Under the pieces are notes generated by a model. The model worked only from the letters and a program-made list of their open reading frames with translations, was not told the origin of the DNA and ran no database searches. Positions 29,880 to 40,600 of a DNA stretch of 64,000 nt are shown here, piece after piece. The first letter of the stretch is position 1. Every line of letters starts with the position of its first letter. The DNA comes from Cydia pomonella (lineage: Eukaryota > Arthropoda > Insecta > Lepidoptera > Tortricidae), in assembly GCF_033807575.1 (NCBI RefSeq), contig NC_084726.1, forward strand, positions 8,928,001 to 8,992,000. The letters are read 5' to 3'. A program made the translations under genes and the position numbers.

Positions 29880-30458
29880 AATTGGTATATACAAAACATA
29901 TTACAAAGTTTTATGTAAAGGTAGATTGAGCATAGTCTTACATATAAATAAATAAAAAAATCCTGTAACATTTTTAATTTTTTTCACTATTGAGTATCAC
30001 CTATTTGTTTTTTTTAGTATATTTTCGGGTCAAACACATTTTAGAAATGGGTCACTTCTGTGTATAATACATTAAAAATTAACGACTCTGGTACATAGAT
30101 ATCCCGTTTTTATTGTTTGAGCCTCAAGTACTAAAAAGATGTATCCCGCCTGTAAAGGTGCCGCGTAAAAATTAGCCTTAGATTCCTTTAAATTTACTAT
30201 GAGAGTAAAGACGCGAACGAGTTTGCTATAATTATATGTCGACCCTTTTTTATTATTTTCTAAAATATATGAGTTTCCTTGAGTTAAAGACAATGTTGTT
30301 CCTTCTCTTGTAGTATTAGCGTAACTGCTTTTCGCAATAAAGTTAATTTGGTAACAGTGAGTGTGGGTAGCCTTCACATTGAGACCTCTTAATTATTGAT
30401 TATTGTTTCCCCGAGGGGCTACAGTATGGGGTTCTTCAAAAAAGGAGTGTACAGGTTT
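29880..30458. other. Intergenic, nothing recognised
   Basis: A minus-strand open stretch at 30,072-30,377 (101 codons) has no recognisable domain. It is present unbroken in both large-repeat copies, which is expected from their near identity. Confidence 0.4.
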
Positions 30459-30580
30459 TTAAAGGGTCGGCAACGCGCATGTAATACCTCTGGTGTTGCA
30501 GGCGTCCATAGGCTATGGTGTCTGCTTACCATCAGGTGGGCCGTATACTTGTTTGCCACCGAAGTTGTATAAAAAAAAGT
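30459..30580 (+). mobile_element. Retroposon family D, short variant
   Basis: gggtcggcaacgcgcatgta then cctctggtgttgcaggcgtc and cttaccatcaggtgggccgt, ending ccaccgaagttgtataaaaa. Only the 3' 120 bp of the family are present. Confidence 0.72.
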
Positions 30581-30592
30581 TTTTATTGCGCG

Positions 30593-30633
30593 TTTATACA
30601 TTTGCTACTTGCGTTTAATGGCAAATGTATAAA
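30593..30633. repeat. Hairpin, 13-bp perfect stem
   Basis: tttatacatttgc (30,593-30,605) pairs with gcaaatgtataaa (30,621-30,633). The following bases (actcg...aaacaggcccta) resemble part of the TIR element at 10,320-10,365. Confidence 0.7.
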
Positions 30634-31011
30634 CTCGTATTAAACACTTATCCATGTGTAAACAAACAGGCCCTAATTTGAAGGCGAAACTAATTTTCAA
30701 TTTTTGGTCGTGTCGGCTCCGTGTTGTGAAGTGTATATTGGCCCTAATCCCATGGCTCAGCGGTTCAGTACTAACCCCATCTTTTGGTATTAACATAACT
30801 TCAAAAACTCATACCGAAATAGTTTTCGCTTTATATAAATTGAAAACATGAATGTTTATTTAAACGTTCACTGCGGTTTTCAGGGTTTCGTTTTTAAGAT
30901 ACATATTGCATTATTTACGTTTATTAGCTTTTGGATGGTTTCATGCAATAAGTATATAATTTTAGTAACCGCACCAATTATGAGACATTTAAGATTTATT
31001 TTATTTTATAT

Positions 31012-31110
31012 TTCTATGGTTGACTGGTAGAGAATGCCTTAAGGCATCAAATCCGCCATTTGTACTTATTTTTATTGTGCAATAAAGTTTAAAATAAATA
31101 AATAAATATA
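31012..31110 (+). repeat. Retroposon tail family H2, copy 4
   Basis: ggttgactggtagagaatgc, hairpin ATGCC-TTAA-GGCAT at 31,034-31,047, atcaaatccgccatttgtac, then ttgtgcaataaagtttaaaa and an (AAAT)n tail. Confidence 0.8.
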
Positions 31111-32285
31111 TTTTACCGGTACCTTAACCGGCGGCATCCACTCCTCATTAAAGTGCTTATAGACTAGAGAGTGTACTTAACACATATTATAGTATAAAAT
31201 ATTACTTTTCTACGGAAAAATAAGCTTTCAATTAAGGATCAAAACAATTCAGCCGAAGATAACTTTATCAAGGGATAATCATCTCACGTTCAGAATGAAC
31301 AATAAATGAATCTATTTCAGAACATATCAATCCTTTAAACCAAATCTCAATAAAAACACTATCCATTGCTTCCAATGAACCATCTCTACGTATGAAGTTT
31401 TAAAGACAAGAAGCAATGTATGTAAAGTGCAGTGAAATCGTCGATAGCGTGTGAGAATGTAGGTAAGAGGACCAGCAAAATCATTACGAGAATTCCAAAA
31501 TGTCTTGAGACAAGTAAAGTTGTATGAAAGTTAGTCTTTTTTGTGTTTAATGATAAATTTTCCCTTTCATCCGATTAGTCAAGTAATTGTACGAAAGGAA
31601 TTGTCAAGGCAGGGTATTGATGGTTATCGTTTATTAATGATATTGTCGAAATGGGGATCGTAACGACTAAATATTGTGTTTCCTTAAATACTCGGAGTCC
31701 CATAGGCGGTTCAATTTATTGATCAATATCAGCCCTTTTGAATGTTGAAATAGGTATTATAAGGAAAGGATTAGCAATGTTTCTCGTGTATTGGCATTGT
31801 GACAAAAGTAGGTATTGGAGATAAGGAATGGAATCTCCATATACCAAAAAGTATCATCAAAAAACCTTAAATAGGTGGCGCTACAATACCTAGAATACTT
31901 GAAAAAAAAAAAACATAGACAGCGCACTTCACTCCGTCAATAACGCCTAGGTACTCTAGCGCTACTCTGGAGAGATTTGGAACTATTATTTATAGCTGAC
32001 CACTGGACACTTTTGCATAAGTTCTGCCTTTGGAGATTGCGTTCCTTAACTCTACCTTCCATAATGCAAGATTCATAGATGAGATTATAAAGATGAAGCG
32101 AAAGCCAGCTGTCACCGTAACCATTTGGTTTTTATGTACGATTAACAATGTGTAACCAGGTTGCCATGTCGATAAAATCATATCGATAAACTATCGATAA
32201 TTCTTATTTTAATTTTACTTGAAAGTATTAACGATACCTAAAATGAACAGAAAACGCTTTTATTCTTCATCGTGGTTATCTGTAG
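31111..32285. other. Intergenic, nothing recognised
   Basis: Last part of the duplicated segment (to 31,285), then unique sequence. gtcgataaaatcatatcgat and nearby repeats of ATCGAT lie at 32,168-32,200. No gene is seen. Confidence 0.4.
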
Positions 32286-32475
32286 GTACCCCCAGTGTAA
32301 ATAAATTCGATTTCGAAACTTGACGTACGCGTTTGCGTTCAGTCTCATTTTGTATTGGATTTAGAAAGAGCGCGCCAAGCGGGACGTTTTGGAAACTCAA
32401 AATCCTATACAAAATGAGACTTAACGCAAACGCGTTCGTCGCGTTATGATGTCGATCAAATTTACACTAGGGGTA
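32286..32475. mobile_element. MITE with long inverted ends (GTACCCC-AGTGTAAAT)
   Basis: The left arm gtacccccagtgtaaataaa (32,286) and the right arm, inverted, gtacccctagtgtaaatttg (ends 32,475), pair for about 75 bp. The arms include acgcgtttgcgtt and agtctcattttgta. No coding capacity. Confidence 0.82.
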
Positions 32476-33579
32476 CTGGTTAGGATTTTAACGTGACGAC
32501 ACAGGTTGAAAGTAAGGGAAAATTCGGATTTTTTATTACAATACATAAATAACTACATTTAGTAGTTATTGTGGCAACCTCAAGAATTGCGTTATTTTAT
32601 TACAATATTATATTTATTATCCATTAGCATATCTATGATGTTCATTTTTAGTGAGGATATGGAAGCTTGAATTAATAATTTAATTCTGAAATAAATTTTA
32701 TATTATTATTAATCACAATTCCGTTCCGCTGTTTACCATTTATCGATATTATATTTAACATAATTAAAATCGATCAGTCCACATCCCTAAAAACCCACAC
32801 ATACACATTTTTACGCACCCATACCACCACAATAGCTACGGCTTGAGTATTCAATTTTGTATTGAGAACAGACAACGTTGGGGCCTTGGCAAGATTGTAG
32901 TTTTCTTATATTGATTTTTTACACTTTTTAATCAAGAGGAAATGTCATAAAAACTGTCACACGGAAAATAGACTATACTTTCAAGAAAAAAAACACAAAA
33001 AAATTAATAAATTTCATATTTTTATATCGTTACCCTGCGTAGCAATATAATACGGAATATTACGCAAAACTCTGTGCAGAGAGCGCCATTAGCACATACT
33101 GAGGGCCTACTGCGAAACACATGAATCGAAATTTCGTTACCTGCCCCTGACTTTTGCATGTTAGAGCGATAGACAAGCACATTTTTGCCTATCGCGATAG
33201 GCTCTCTGTAAACAAACCTTTTTTTATATTATTTATATTTATAAATTATTAATTAGTAAATTTTGACATTGCTGCATTCTTTTTTGTCACTATTATTGTA
33301 TTATTTAAATCTTTGACTTTGTGACATTACCTAGGTTGTCCGAGCTGTATTTTTTATTTTTATATTCTTAATTATTTTGTCAAATATTTCTATTTATATA
33401 AAGTGTTTTTATATTTTTTTTACTGTTTTATTTTATTATTGCTATTAATTAAGTTGTTATTATTTCTATTTTAAGATTATTATTCTTTATTTATTCCGAT
33501 CCGTAGTTATTATTATTGTTGTTATTGTGTTGTGACGATCTTTTTGTGAATGCATTTTATTTTGACATGTAAAATATAA
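32476..33579. other. AT-rich stretch with one partly recognised repeat
   Basis: gcgaaacacatgaatcgaaa and ttcgttacctgcccctgact (33,112-33,152), with gcctatcgcgataggc at 33,187, look like part of a lepidopteran repeat. 33,220-33,580 is very AT-rich and looks like a LINE 3' UTR leading to the tail below. Confidence 0.4.
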
Positions 33580-33625
33580 TGTACATTTCCAGTAAGAAAT
33601 AAATGAATCTAGTCTAATCTAAAAA
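33580..33625 (+). repeat. LINE-like tail (AATAAATGAATCTAGTCTAATC)
   Basis: taagaaataaatgaatctag followed by tctaatctaa is a typical insect LINE 3' terminus with a short reiterated TCTAATCTA tail. Confidence 0.5.
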
Positions 33626-34706
33626 CTGCCTTGAAGCATCTATGTCATAGTGAAAACTTCTCAATAAACTGTTTAAGGCATAGGTTACTCTATGGTTTAC
33701 AATATGTGCGAGTGCTGCACTCTAGCGGCAGGACATTGTACTATAAAATATTTAATGATTACCGAGATATCTGTCTAGCAAAATTTTTAACAGAAGTGTA
33801 TTTAAGAGTAATTGAAGTAAAAGGTAAAATACCGCGTGATGGACATATTTTCTTACATAATTTCCTGACTTTACGCCCCTCTTAAGGATCTTATCTAGGA
33901 AGAGGTCTATCGTTCTTGAACAAACATAATATATTATATGTATAAATGCTCAAACTTCGTATTTAATTATAATTAAAGCAGACACATCCACAGCCTTTCG
34001 AACAATAGGCTGAGGTTCCTTCGATCCTAAGTGAAATTGTTCATTTCGGGTGCCAATCTATGGAACTAAAGTAGTAAGATTATTACAACAAAGGTTTCTA
34101 TAGAAATCAAAGGGTAACTAAGGGTTACCGCCATCTACATTTAACGACAATAAACCGTAACAAGAATAGCCATGGACGAATAAAACAAAAAGACTGACAA
34201 CGTCTATACAAGATTTAGGAGCAGGAGAAGGTTTAGGAGCGAAAAACAAATTCCATACACATTTTTAAGCACCTGTAAGTAGCATAAGTAGATGTGGTTA
34301 ATATAAAAATCAAATTGATATTGTGTCAAAATATTTTCAATTTGATAATGTTAATATGCAGAGAGAAAAATGAAGACTGCTTTTGTATGTAAAGGCGGTT
34401 TCGGAGCGGTCGTCCACTTTCGTCTTAATTTCAATAAAATGAGTCTGAATATTGGAGAAACGCGATTTTATATAGAAGTTGTCAGTCTTCATGTTTTATT
34501 CGTCCAAGCTATTAATACCATACGGATATTGAAGTCCTGTCAAATGTCGAATATTCAATTAGATTAACATTGTACTATCATTCTATTGACGCCTGATGTC
34601 ATTCATGCCTCCGTGTGAGTTAATATCATAACCCATAACACAGTAAGGGCATGGTTTCAGTTGGTAAAACATTGAAGATGCCAACTTTTGAATCAATGTC
34701 TATGGA
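33626..34706. other. Intergenic; 84-codon open stretch of unknown status
   Basis: Plus-strand 33,631-33,885 is open for 84 codons, but I recognise no domain and see no start context, splice site or neighbour that would support a gene. Nothing else is recognised. Confidence 0.35.
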
Positions 34707-34920
34707 CAACCGGTCTGGCCTAGTGGGTTTTATTTTATTTGTGTGATGAACACAGATAATTGTTCCTGAGTCATGGATGTTTCCTATGTATTTAAGTATT
34801 TGTATATTATATATATCGTTGTCCGAGTACTCACAACATAAGCCTTCTTTAGCTTACCGTGAGACTTAGTCAATTTGTGTAAGAATATCCCTATAATATT
34901 TATTAATTTGTTTCTCCGTT
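34707..34920 (+). mobile_element. SINE-beta copy with internal deletion
   Basis: accggtctggcctagtggg keeps the A box, then jumps to ttttatttgtgtgatgaaca, deleting the B box. ttcctgagtcatggatgttt and agtcaatttgtgtaagaata follow. Confidence 0.72.
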
Positions 34921-35475
34921 TTAAAACTCTCGGGTCTTTCTAGCCCGGTCACTTATAAGGCGTGCGTGGGGATATAGATTCAACACGTAGACGCCATTTC
35001 GAGAGATTTAATGTCATGTAGAACGCCTGTTGAAACCCATTCACGGGTACATCATCAATTAATTTATAATAAAAATACGGTAAAAGCAAATTTATTCAAT
35101 TATAGTTTAAAGTAAGCCTAACCATAACGTACTTAACGGAATTGTCATTCGATTCGAGAGGCACAATTTCTAGGAACTCTATAAATCACATCAAGTCACA
35201 AACGTTTTGTGAAAATATCGAAAAACATGTTTCTCTGAACTTACGTGGAAATATCATTTGTTTCTATTATGCGCTTTGCGAAAACACCATTAGGAAACCA
35301 GAATTTATTTTCCTAGGAACTCATGCGTGTTAAAAATCTCCAGTTCTCATTTTATACTATTTTTACGCAGCTCTTGTGAATTCAATCTTAATTTATTGAT
35401 AAAATTGTCATTATGCTTGGGCAAATTTGGGCCTCGACGGTGAAGTCAGGGTTCCCTACGGAAGATACTTATGCC
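34921..35475. other. Intergenic, nothing recognised
   Basis: No gene or delimited repeat is recognised. Confidence 0.35.
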
Positions 35476-35530
35476 TGATTTGCGAATCAATTCAATTCAA
35501 TTCAATTCAAATATACTTGATTTGCGAATC
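35476..35530 (-). mobile_element. Tail-only retroposon insertion with 13-bp target duplication
   Basis: TGATTTGCGAATC at 35,476-35,488 and again at 35,518-35,530 flanks 29 bp (35,489-35,517). On the minus strand the 29 bp read agtatatttgaattgaattg and continue with GAATT units, a common LINE 3' tail in Lepidoptera. Confidence 0.78.
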
Positions 35531-36134
35531 CTGATTTTTAATGAATTGTTATAATTATACCAGGGGATACTAAGGTTAATATTCTGTGGGTGGTTCGAAA
35601 GCCTTCCAGCCGGCGATCGGCGAGGATTTAGACCTTCATAAATACAATGCGCTGGTTCAGGTGCCGCTAATACTTTTGTTGGCGCCTCGGACATTCAACA
35701 CCCGTTTCTTGGTGAAAAAAGATGGAAACTAAAAATAAAATAGATAAAATAAAGGCCCTACACTCACCCCCGTGGCGCTTGTGCAGGTCTTGGCTTGTTT
35801 TTCACTATGTAATTATTCCGCTTTCAATATTGAGTCCGTCTTCTAAATATTAATATATAAAATTCACCGCAAAATCTTTCTTGTTAAATAAATTTCCGTG
35901 TTCACAAATCAACGGCAAAATCAAGTCTCTCTGACATTTTCTTCTTTTCGTTTTATTTCCAATTTCAAAATCTTGTCTCCAAAACGCATGCCCGAACTTT
36001 CCCCGAACGAGATATATATATGATAAAAATGGTGTTAATGAAAAGGATGACAAATGTGTCGAACGAAACAATTTTGAGGATGCGTTCCGAAATATGATAT
36101 TAAAAACTAAACAGTGGGGTCATGCCAAATTTCG
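35531..36134. other. Intergenic, nothing recognised
   Basis: The minus-strand open stretch 35,850-36,071 has no recognisable domain. Confidence 0.35.
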
Positions 36135-36345
36135 TCTACAATGGTTTCGGGTTCGAATCCCGGTAAGGGCATTTATTTGTATGATGAACACAGATATTTG
36201 TTCCTGAGTCATGGGTATTTTCTATGTATACAAAGTATAATTATATTTATCTGTATACGTATGTATATCGTCGCCTAGTACCCATAGTACAAGCTTTGCT
36301 TAATTTGGTACTAGGTAGATGTGAAAGCGGGGCATTACTCTATTT
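36135..36345 (+). mobile_element. SINE-beta copy, B box onwards
   Basis: gggttcgaatcccggtaagg retains a perfect B box; ttcctgagtcatgggtattt and tcgtcgcctagtacccatag follow. The head with the A box is missing. Confidence 0.72.
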
Positions 36346-37732
36346 AAAAGAGAAACTATACTCAAGATTAACATTTGATCGTAATTGTCAGTATCAATGG
36401 AAACAGGACAATAGCGCGAGGTGCCGGTATACTGGCGTGGTCTAAGTCATAAACTTATATGAAGTCCGCGAAAAAACGCTCTCTTCACATTTTACCAGCG
36501 ACGCGCTCTCTATTTGTAGACGCTTTTTCGCTACATATGGAATTTCCCGTGTCGTCGGCTACGCTCGTAGCGCGTAGCTCACGCAGGTACTGAATGCGTT
36601 AATAGCCAATGTATTTTAAAGAACAAAATGACTAAAAAACATTATTTATCAACTGATTCTTGAAATTTTTGTAAAGAGGTTCGATAATTATATGGGTTTT
36701 TTTTTGTTCGCTTACTTTAGTTAGAAATTGTTCAAATTGTGAGGATTCTCGAGGTTTGCAGCTTATATAGCCACAAGGAAAGGTGTATGATTCGAGTAAA
36801 TTAATTCTAAATTAAATGAATCACTGAACGAAGGGAGGAAGGAAGTAAGTTTACATTCACACCAAACATTTTAGACTTACCGCCCTCACAGGTGTCATCT
36901 TTCCCCCTAAAGCATGTATCCCACTTCTACCCTATTTTGTTTTTGCAGAAAACTATTATATTTATGTGATTTTAAAATAAATATTCTAAGTGACTTCTAA
37001 ATGTTAGATAGTTTTGAAAATGGATATTTCTATTCTCGGTGCGGAAAGCGTCAACTTTCGGCACGCTGCGCTAAACCATGCTAAACGAAGTTGCTGCTTT
37101 CGGGGTCCGTCGAACAGAAAAATAGAATACACACCTCGGCCGGTAAGTCATTTCTATGTAATAAACTTATGGTACCTATGTGTTAGGGTCCTACTGGACG
37201 TAGAAATAACAATGCGGACTGTATAAAAATAGGCTGGTTTATTCCTCCTTAATTATACATAAATCCCGGCCAAACAATTATTAAAACTAATTCATTATTC
37301 GTCCGTTGCCGGTGGAGTAGGTGAAGCCGAATGTATGCCGCCGCGATGACGTCACGCTCTGTGCACCGCCCGCGCGTTTCCTCCCATGCCTATGTCCAAT
37401 AGATTACAGTATGTAATAAACTAATGACACAGTATGATTTTAACACCATTCTATAGTATGATTCAGAACTACCTGAATACCTATATTTGATTTCAAGTCA
37501 TTATTTCATGTCTTAGACCACAAACAGGCTTTTATAGTAAACATAGAATTAATCTGCAGGATTGCCGTGGATTTCAATTTAGCATCAAGCGATGTATAAA
37601 CGAGATATCAGCTGTAAGCTAATCCTTGGTGACTTAACTATGAGATGCATAACAATAGGCTTCTAGGATATAGGATAAATTAAATTGTTTCAGAGATATC
37701 TTGGAATACTATTTACGGAAATATCACTATGT
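36346..37732. other. Intergenic; a GC-richer island at 37.0-37.4 kb
   Basis: 37,030-37,150 and 37,300-37,390 are richer in CpG than the surroundings and contain gatgacgtcacg (a CRE-like TGACGTCA at 37,349). I recognise no coding exon; gccggtaagtc at 37,139 would read as a splice donor but has no partner. I see no other feature. Confidence 0.35.
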
Positions 37733-37809
37733 TGTATTGTATTGTATTCGGGCGATTTTTCCGCAACTCGACGACTTGCGCCTATTTTGCGTGATATGTT
37801 GGGGGTGGG

Positions 37810-38650
37810 CTAGTCCTGCCAGCCCAGCTCCTCGAGGAATCCTATCAAACCTTTGATGTTGAGTAGGACCTCGGGGAGGTCTCTCGGAGATCGAGATGTT
37901 TAGCCCTGTATGGAGTCACTCCGCTGCATTCCAGCACCACGTGAGAGGCTGTTTCTTCTGTCTCCATGCAACCTCGGCATAGGGGACTGTCTGTGACACC
38001 TGTTGTGAAAAGATGTTTGTTAAATAGTCCATGACCTGTTATGACACTGGTTACCATACTCAGTCGGACCTTCCCTAGTTGCAGGAGCGCCCTTGTGAGT
38101 TTTCCGTTGATGCCAGGCATGGCTTCTTTTGCCTGTCTGCATCCAGTCTGGTTCAGCCAGTGTTCTGTGTGTAGTTTCCCTGTACGTGCCAGCAGCATTG
38201 AGCGTACCTTGCTAAATGGTATCGGAAGAATCGGTTCCGGACCAATCGCCCCCGCATTCGATCCTTGCCTGGCAAGCTCGTCCGCAGCATCGTTACCTCG
38301 GGATCCACTGTGTCCCTTGATCCATTGTAGGGTGATCTTGTTATTATGACATACCTCCATTAGTCGTTCGTGGCATTCGTGTATAAGTTTGGATGTAACT
38401 ATATGGCTATTTAGAGCCATTAAGACTGCTCTACTGTCGGAGAGTATGCGGATGGAGGATCCTACTACCTTCCTTGCAGTGATGGCAGCCGCCGCGTTTA
38501 TGATGCCCATGCACTCAGCTTGGAATACCGAGTTATGGGCTCCTAGCGGAGTGGTGATTGACATGTTCAGGTCTTCTGAGAAGGTTCCAGAGCCCGATCC
38601 GCTGTCTGTTTTGGACCCATCAGTGAAGATTCTCAGCTCCCGGGGATTGA
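37810..38650 (-). pseudogene. Element C RNase H and C-terminal zinc knuckle
   Basis: The frame is open upstream of the ATG at 38,564 and begins LRIFTDGSKTDSGSG, carrying the first catalytic Asp. After the ATG, FQAEC (Glu 17), LSDSR (Asp 43) and GHSGSRGNDAADELA (His 85, Asp 92 or 95) complete the D-E-D-D set. Residues about 193-212 form a C-C-H-C knuckle (CRGC...SHVVLEC). RNase H removes the RNA strand during reverse transcription. A missing G near 37,885 shifts the last 25 codons; read in phase they end LGWQD and TAG at 37,810-37,812. The catalytic set is complete. Confidence 0.85.
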
Positions 38651-39040
38651 GTCCTTCTGATTGTCGTCCTCATATAACTGTATTTTGTACCTTTTATCGA
38701 AGATAGCTTGTTTGTGAATCCGGTCCGTGCCTGACCTAAGCACTGGAAATTCGTCATACACCTTTTCCAGGCATTTTGTGTGAAGAGCTCCTGTGATGTT
38801 AGACCATATCTTGAGGGTTCGCAACCTGTAGATGCTGTATGTGTAGGTGCAGCGGTGGAAGGTTTAGCATGACCTCCATGGCTGCAGTCGGGGTAGACCT
38901 CGTGCAGCCAGTGGTGGCCGCGCATGCGAGCCTTTGAAGTCTTTGTAGTTTGTCTCGTACGTTGCCTAGGTTTGTTCTTGGCCACCAAACCAGAGCACCG
39001 TAACAGAGTAAGGGGCGGATTATGTCTTATAGAGCCAGAG
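38620..39040 (-). pseudogene. Element C linker between RT and RNase H
   Basis: Three short frames overlap here because of single-base shifts at about 39,030, 38,825 and 38,650. In phase they give YGALVWWPRTNLGNVR, then RLACAATTGCTRSTPTAAME and LNLPPLHLHIQ, which is the conserved post-RT block of I-group LINEs. They continue into the RNase H. The rest of the linker has no catalytic motif. Confidence 0.72.
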
Positions 39041-40188
39041 GGTAATTTTCGGGTTGAGTCCCCACCTCTTACCAATCATCCTTCTGCACTGCCAGAAGAC
39101 AATTCCCGCCTTGTCTATCCGTTTGTTGATGTGGTTGTTCCAATTGAGTTTATTGTCGAGAGTTAGTCCTAAGTACTTAACTTCATCGGACAGCTGTAGC
39201 TCAGTTTGGAAAAGTGTTGGTCTGGTAAAGTTGCCAAGCGCCCTTTTATTGGTGAACATTACCATTTCTGTTTTGGTGGGGTTTACTGATAGGTCAAATT
39301 CTCTACACCAGCGTTCTACGATCCGGAGAGCTAACTGGGTGAGGTCGCATACTGTACTGGCGAATTTACCTGATATTAAAATTGCCAGATCGTCGGCGTA
39401 GCCTATTGTGTAGAAGTGTTCCTCGTTCAGTTTAGTTATAAGGTTGTTAACGACTAGGTTCCACAACAGAGGTGACAGGACTCCCCCTTGGGGGCATCCT
39501 CGCACCGCCGCTACGGCCTGCGGTTGACCTGCATACCTTATAGTCCTTTTGTTTAGCATGTTCATGATCCACTTTGTTAGTCCGGGTTCCGCACCGTGGC
39601 TATCCAAGGCGTTCCCTATACTGGTAAAGTGGGTCTTGTCAAAAGCGCCCTCGATGTCAATGAAAGTGCCGAGGCACAGTTCCTTGTCATGGATGGCTCT
39701 CTCAATGCGGCTTACAACCATGTGTAGAGCCGACTCTGTGGATTTACCTGAGCTGTACGCGTGCTGGTTGTTGTGCATCGGTATGTTCTTCAGCGTTCGA
39801 TCCCTCAGATCTCTGTCACACAGTTTTTCCAGTGTTTTCAGTAGGAATGATGTGAGACTGATGGGCCTGAAGGATTTGGCAGCTGTGTAGTCATTCTTAC
39901 CTGGTTTTGGTATGAAAATCACGTTCACTTCCCTCCATCTCCTGGGCACGTACCCCCAGGCTAGGCAGGCTGCCATGATGTCGGTCAGGATTTCCTGGAT
40001 GAGTCCTAGACCCCACTGTAGGAGAGCAGGGAAGATCCCATCCGGACCAGCCGCCTTGTAGGGATGGAAGCTGTCTATGGCCCACCTGAGTTTCTCGGCG
40101 GTGACGATCCTGTGCGCCATTTGCCAGTTGTTGTCTGTTGTGCTGTATTCCTCGTCCTGCTGGCCTTCATCGGCGAGACTTACGCATC
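39020..40188 (-). CDS. Element C reverse transcriptase
   Basis: Core RT with motifs in order (numbering from the ATG at 40,372): KAAGPDGI (106-113), FRPISLTSF (168-176), GTFIDIEGAFDK (235-246, catalytic Asp), RGCPQGGVLSPLLW (291-304), GYADDLAI (324-331, catalytic Asp pair) and VKYLGLTLD (398-406). It synthesises the new DNA copy at the nicked target. The first about 60 codons of the open frame are out of phase; true coding enters at about 40,188 after a one-base shift (THFPDA / CVSLADE). The frame ends at 39,020 through another shift (WLYKT then stop). Confidence 0.88.
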
Positions 40189-40600
40189 CGGAAAATGGGT
40201 TTCCAGGAGGAGGCGCTGGGTCTCTGCAGGGGAGGATGTGTATGTGCCGTCGGGTTTCCGCAGTGAGCCCAGTTGTGATGTGGGCTTGTGCGCTAAGGTT
40301 TTCCTTACCCGGTTGGCGTGGTCTAGTGTTTCGATGCTGCTGCAGAAGTTCCTCCATGATAGGGATCTCCAATACCGCAGCCTTTTTTTGTACTTAGCCT
40401 TGGCTTCATAGTAGTTATCCCAGTCCACTTCGGCCGTTGTGTTCATGGCCCTGTTGAAGAGTCTCCTGGTTTTCCGCCGGAGTCTCTCCAGTTCTGGACC
40501 CCACCACTGGTGACCCGTTATGGCCGTCCTTGACGGTGGGTTTAAGGGGCACGCCTTGTGGTAGCTGTTTACTAGGGCATCAGTTAAGTTTTTACCTGCT
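40180..40600 (-). pseudogene. Element C endonuclease-RT linker
   Basis: In phase this reads NLTDALVNSYHKACPLNPPS, then WWGPELERLRRKTRRLFNRA and KKRLRYWRSLSWRNFCSSIE, the basic linker typical of these polyproteins. The shift at its start lies in an A run (about 40,587-40,591) that is one base short. No independent function is seen. Confidence 0.72.

Larger units (their letters stand above)
11437..31285 (+). repeat. Large direct repeat, copy 1 (about 19.85 kb)
   Basis: Collinear with 44,095-64,000 in the same orientation. The coordinate offset is 32,658 at the start, 32,648 near 14.2 kb, 32,686 at 20.8 kb and 32,715 at the end, so only small indels separate the copies. Differences are mainly homopolymer lengths. 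Copy 1 is embedded in continuous sequence on both sides and looks the better-polished version between 17 and 19 kb. Confidence 0.97.

Noticed and set aside
30419..30601. A conserved peptide (YTTSVA...TPATPE...HARCRP) open in both family D copies on the antisense strand
   Set aside because: It is simply the reverse strand of the retroposon's 3' end and begins in its A tail; shared sequence, not selection, explains the similarity.
11437..31285. A genuine recent segmental duplication with functional meaning
   Set aside because: Possible in principle, but the start at the gap edge, the lack of any structural difference and the indel-type divergence favour an assembly explanation; recorded as a finding with a test.
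33631..33885. A small host gene of 84 codons
   Set aside because: No domain, no promoter or splice context, and it follows directly on a LINE tail; support is insufficient.
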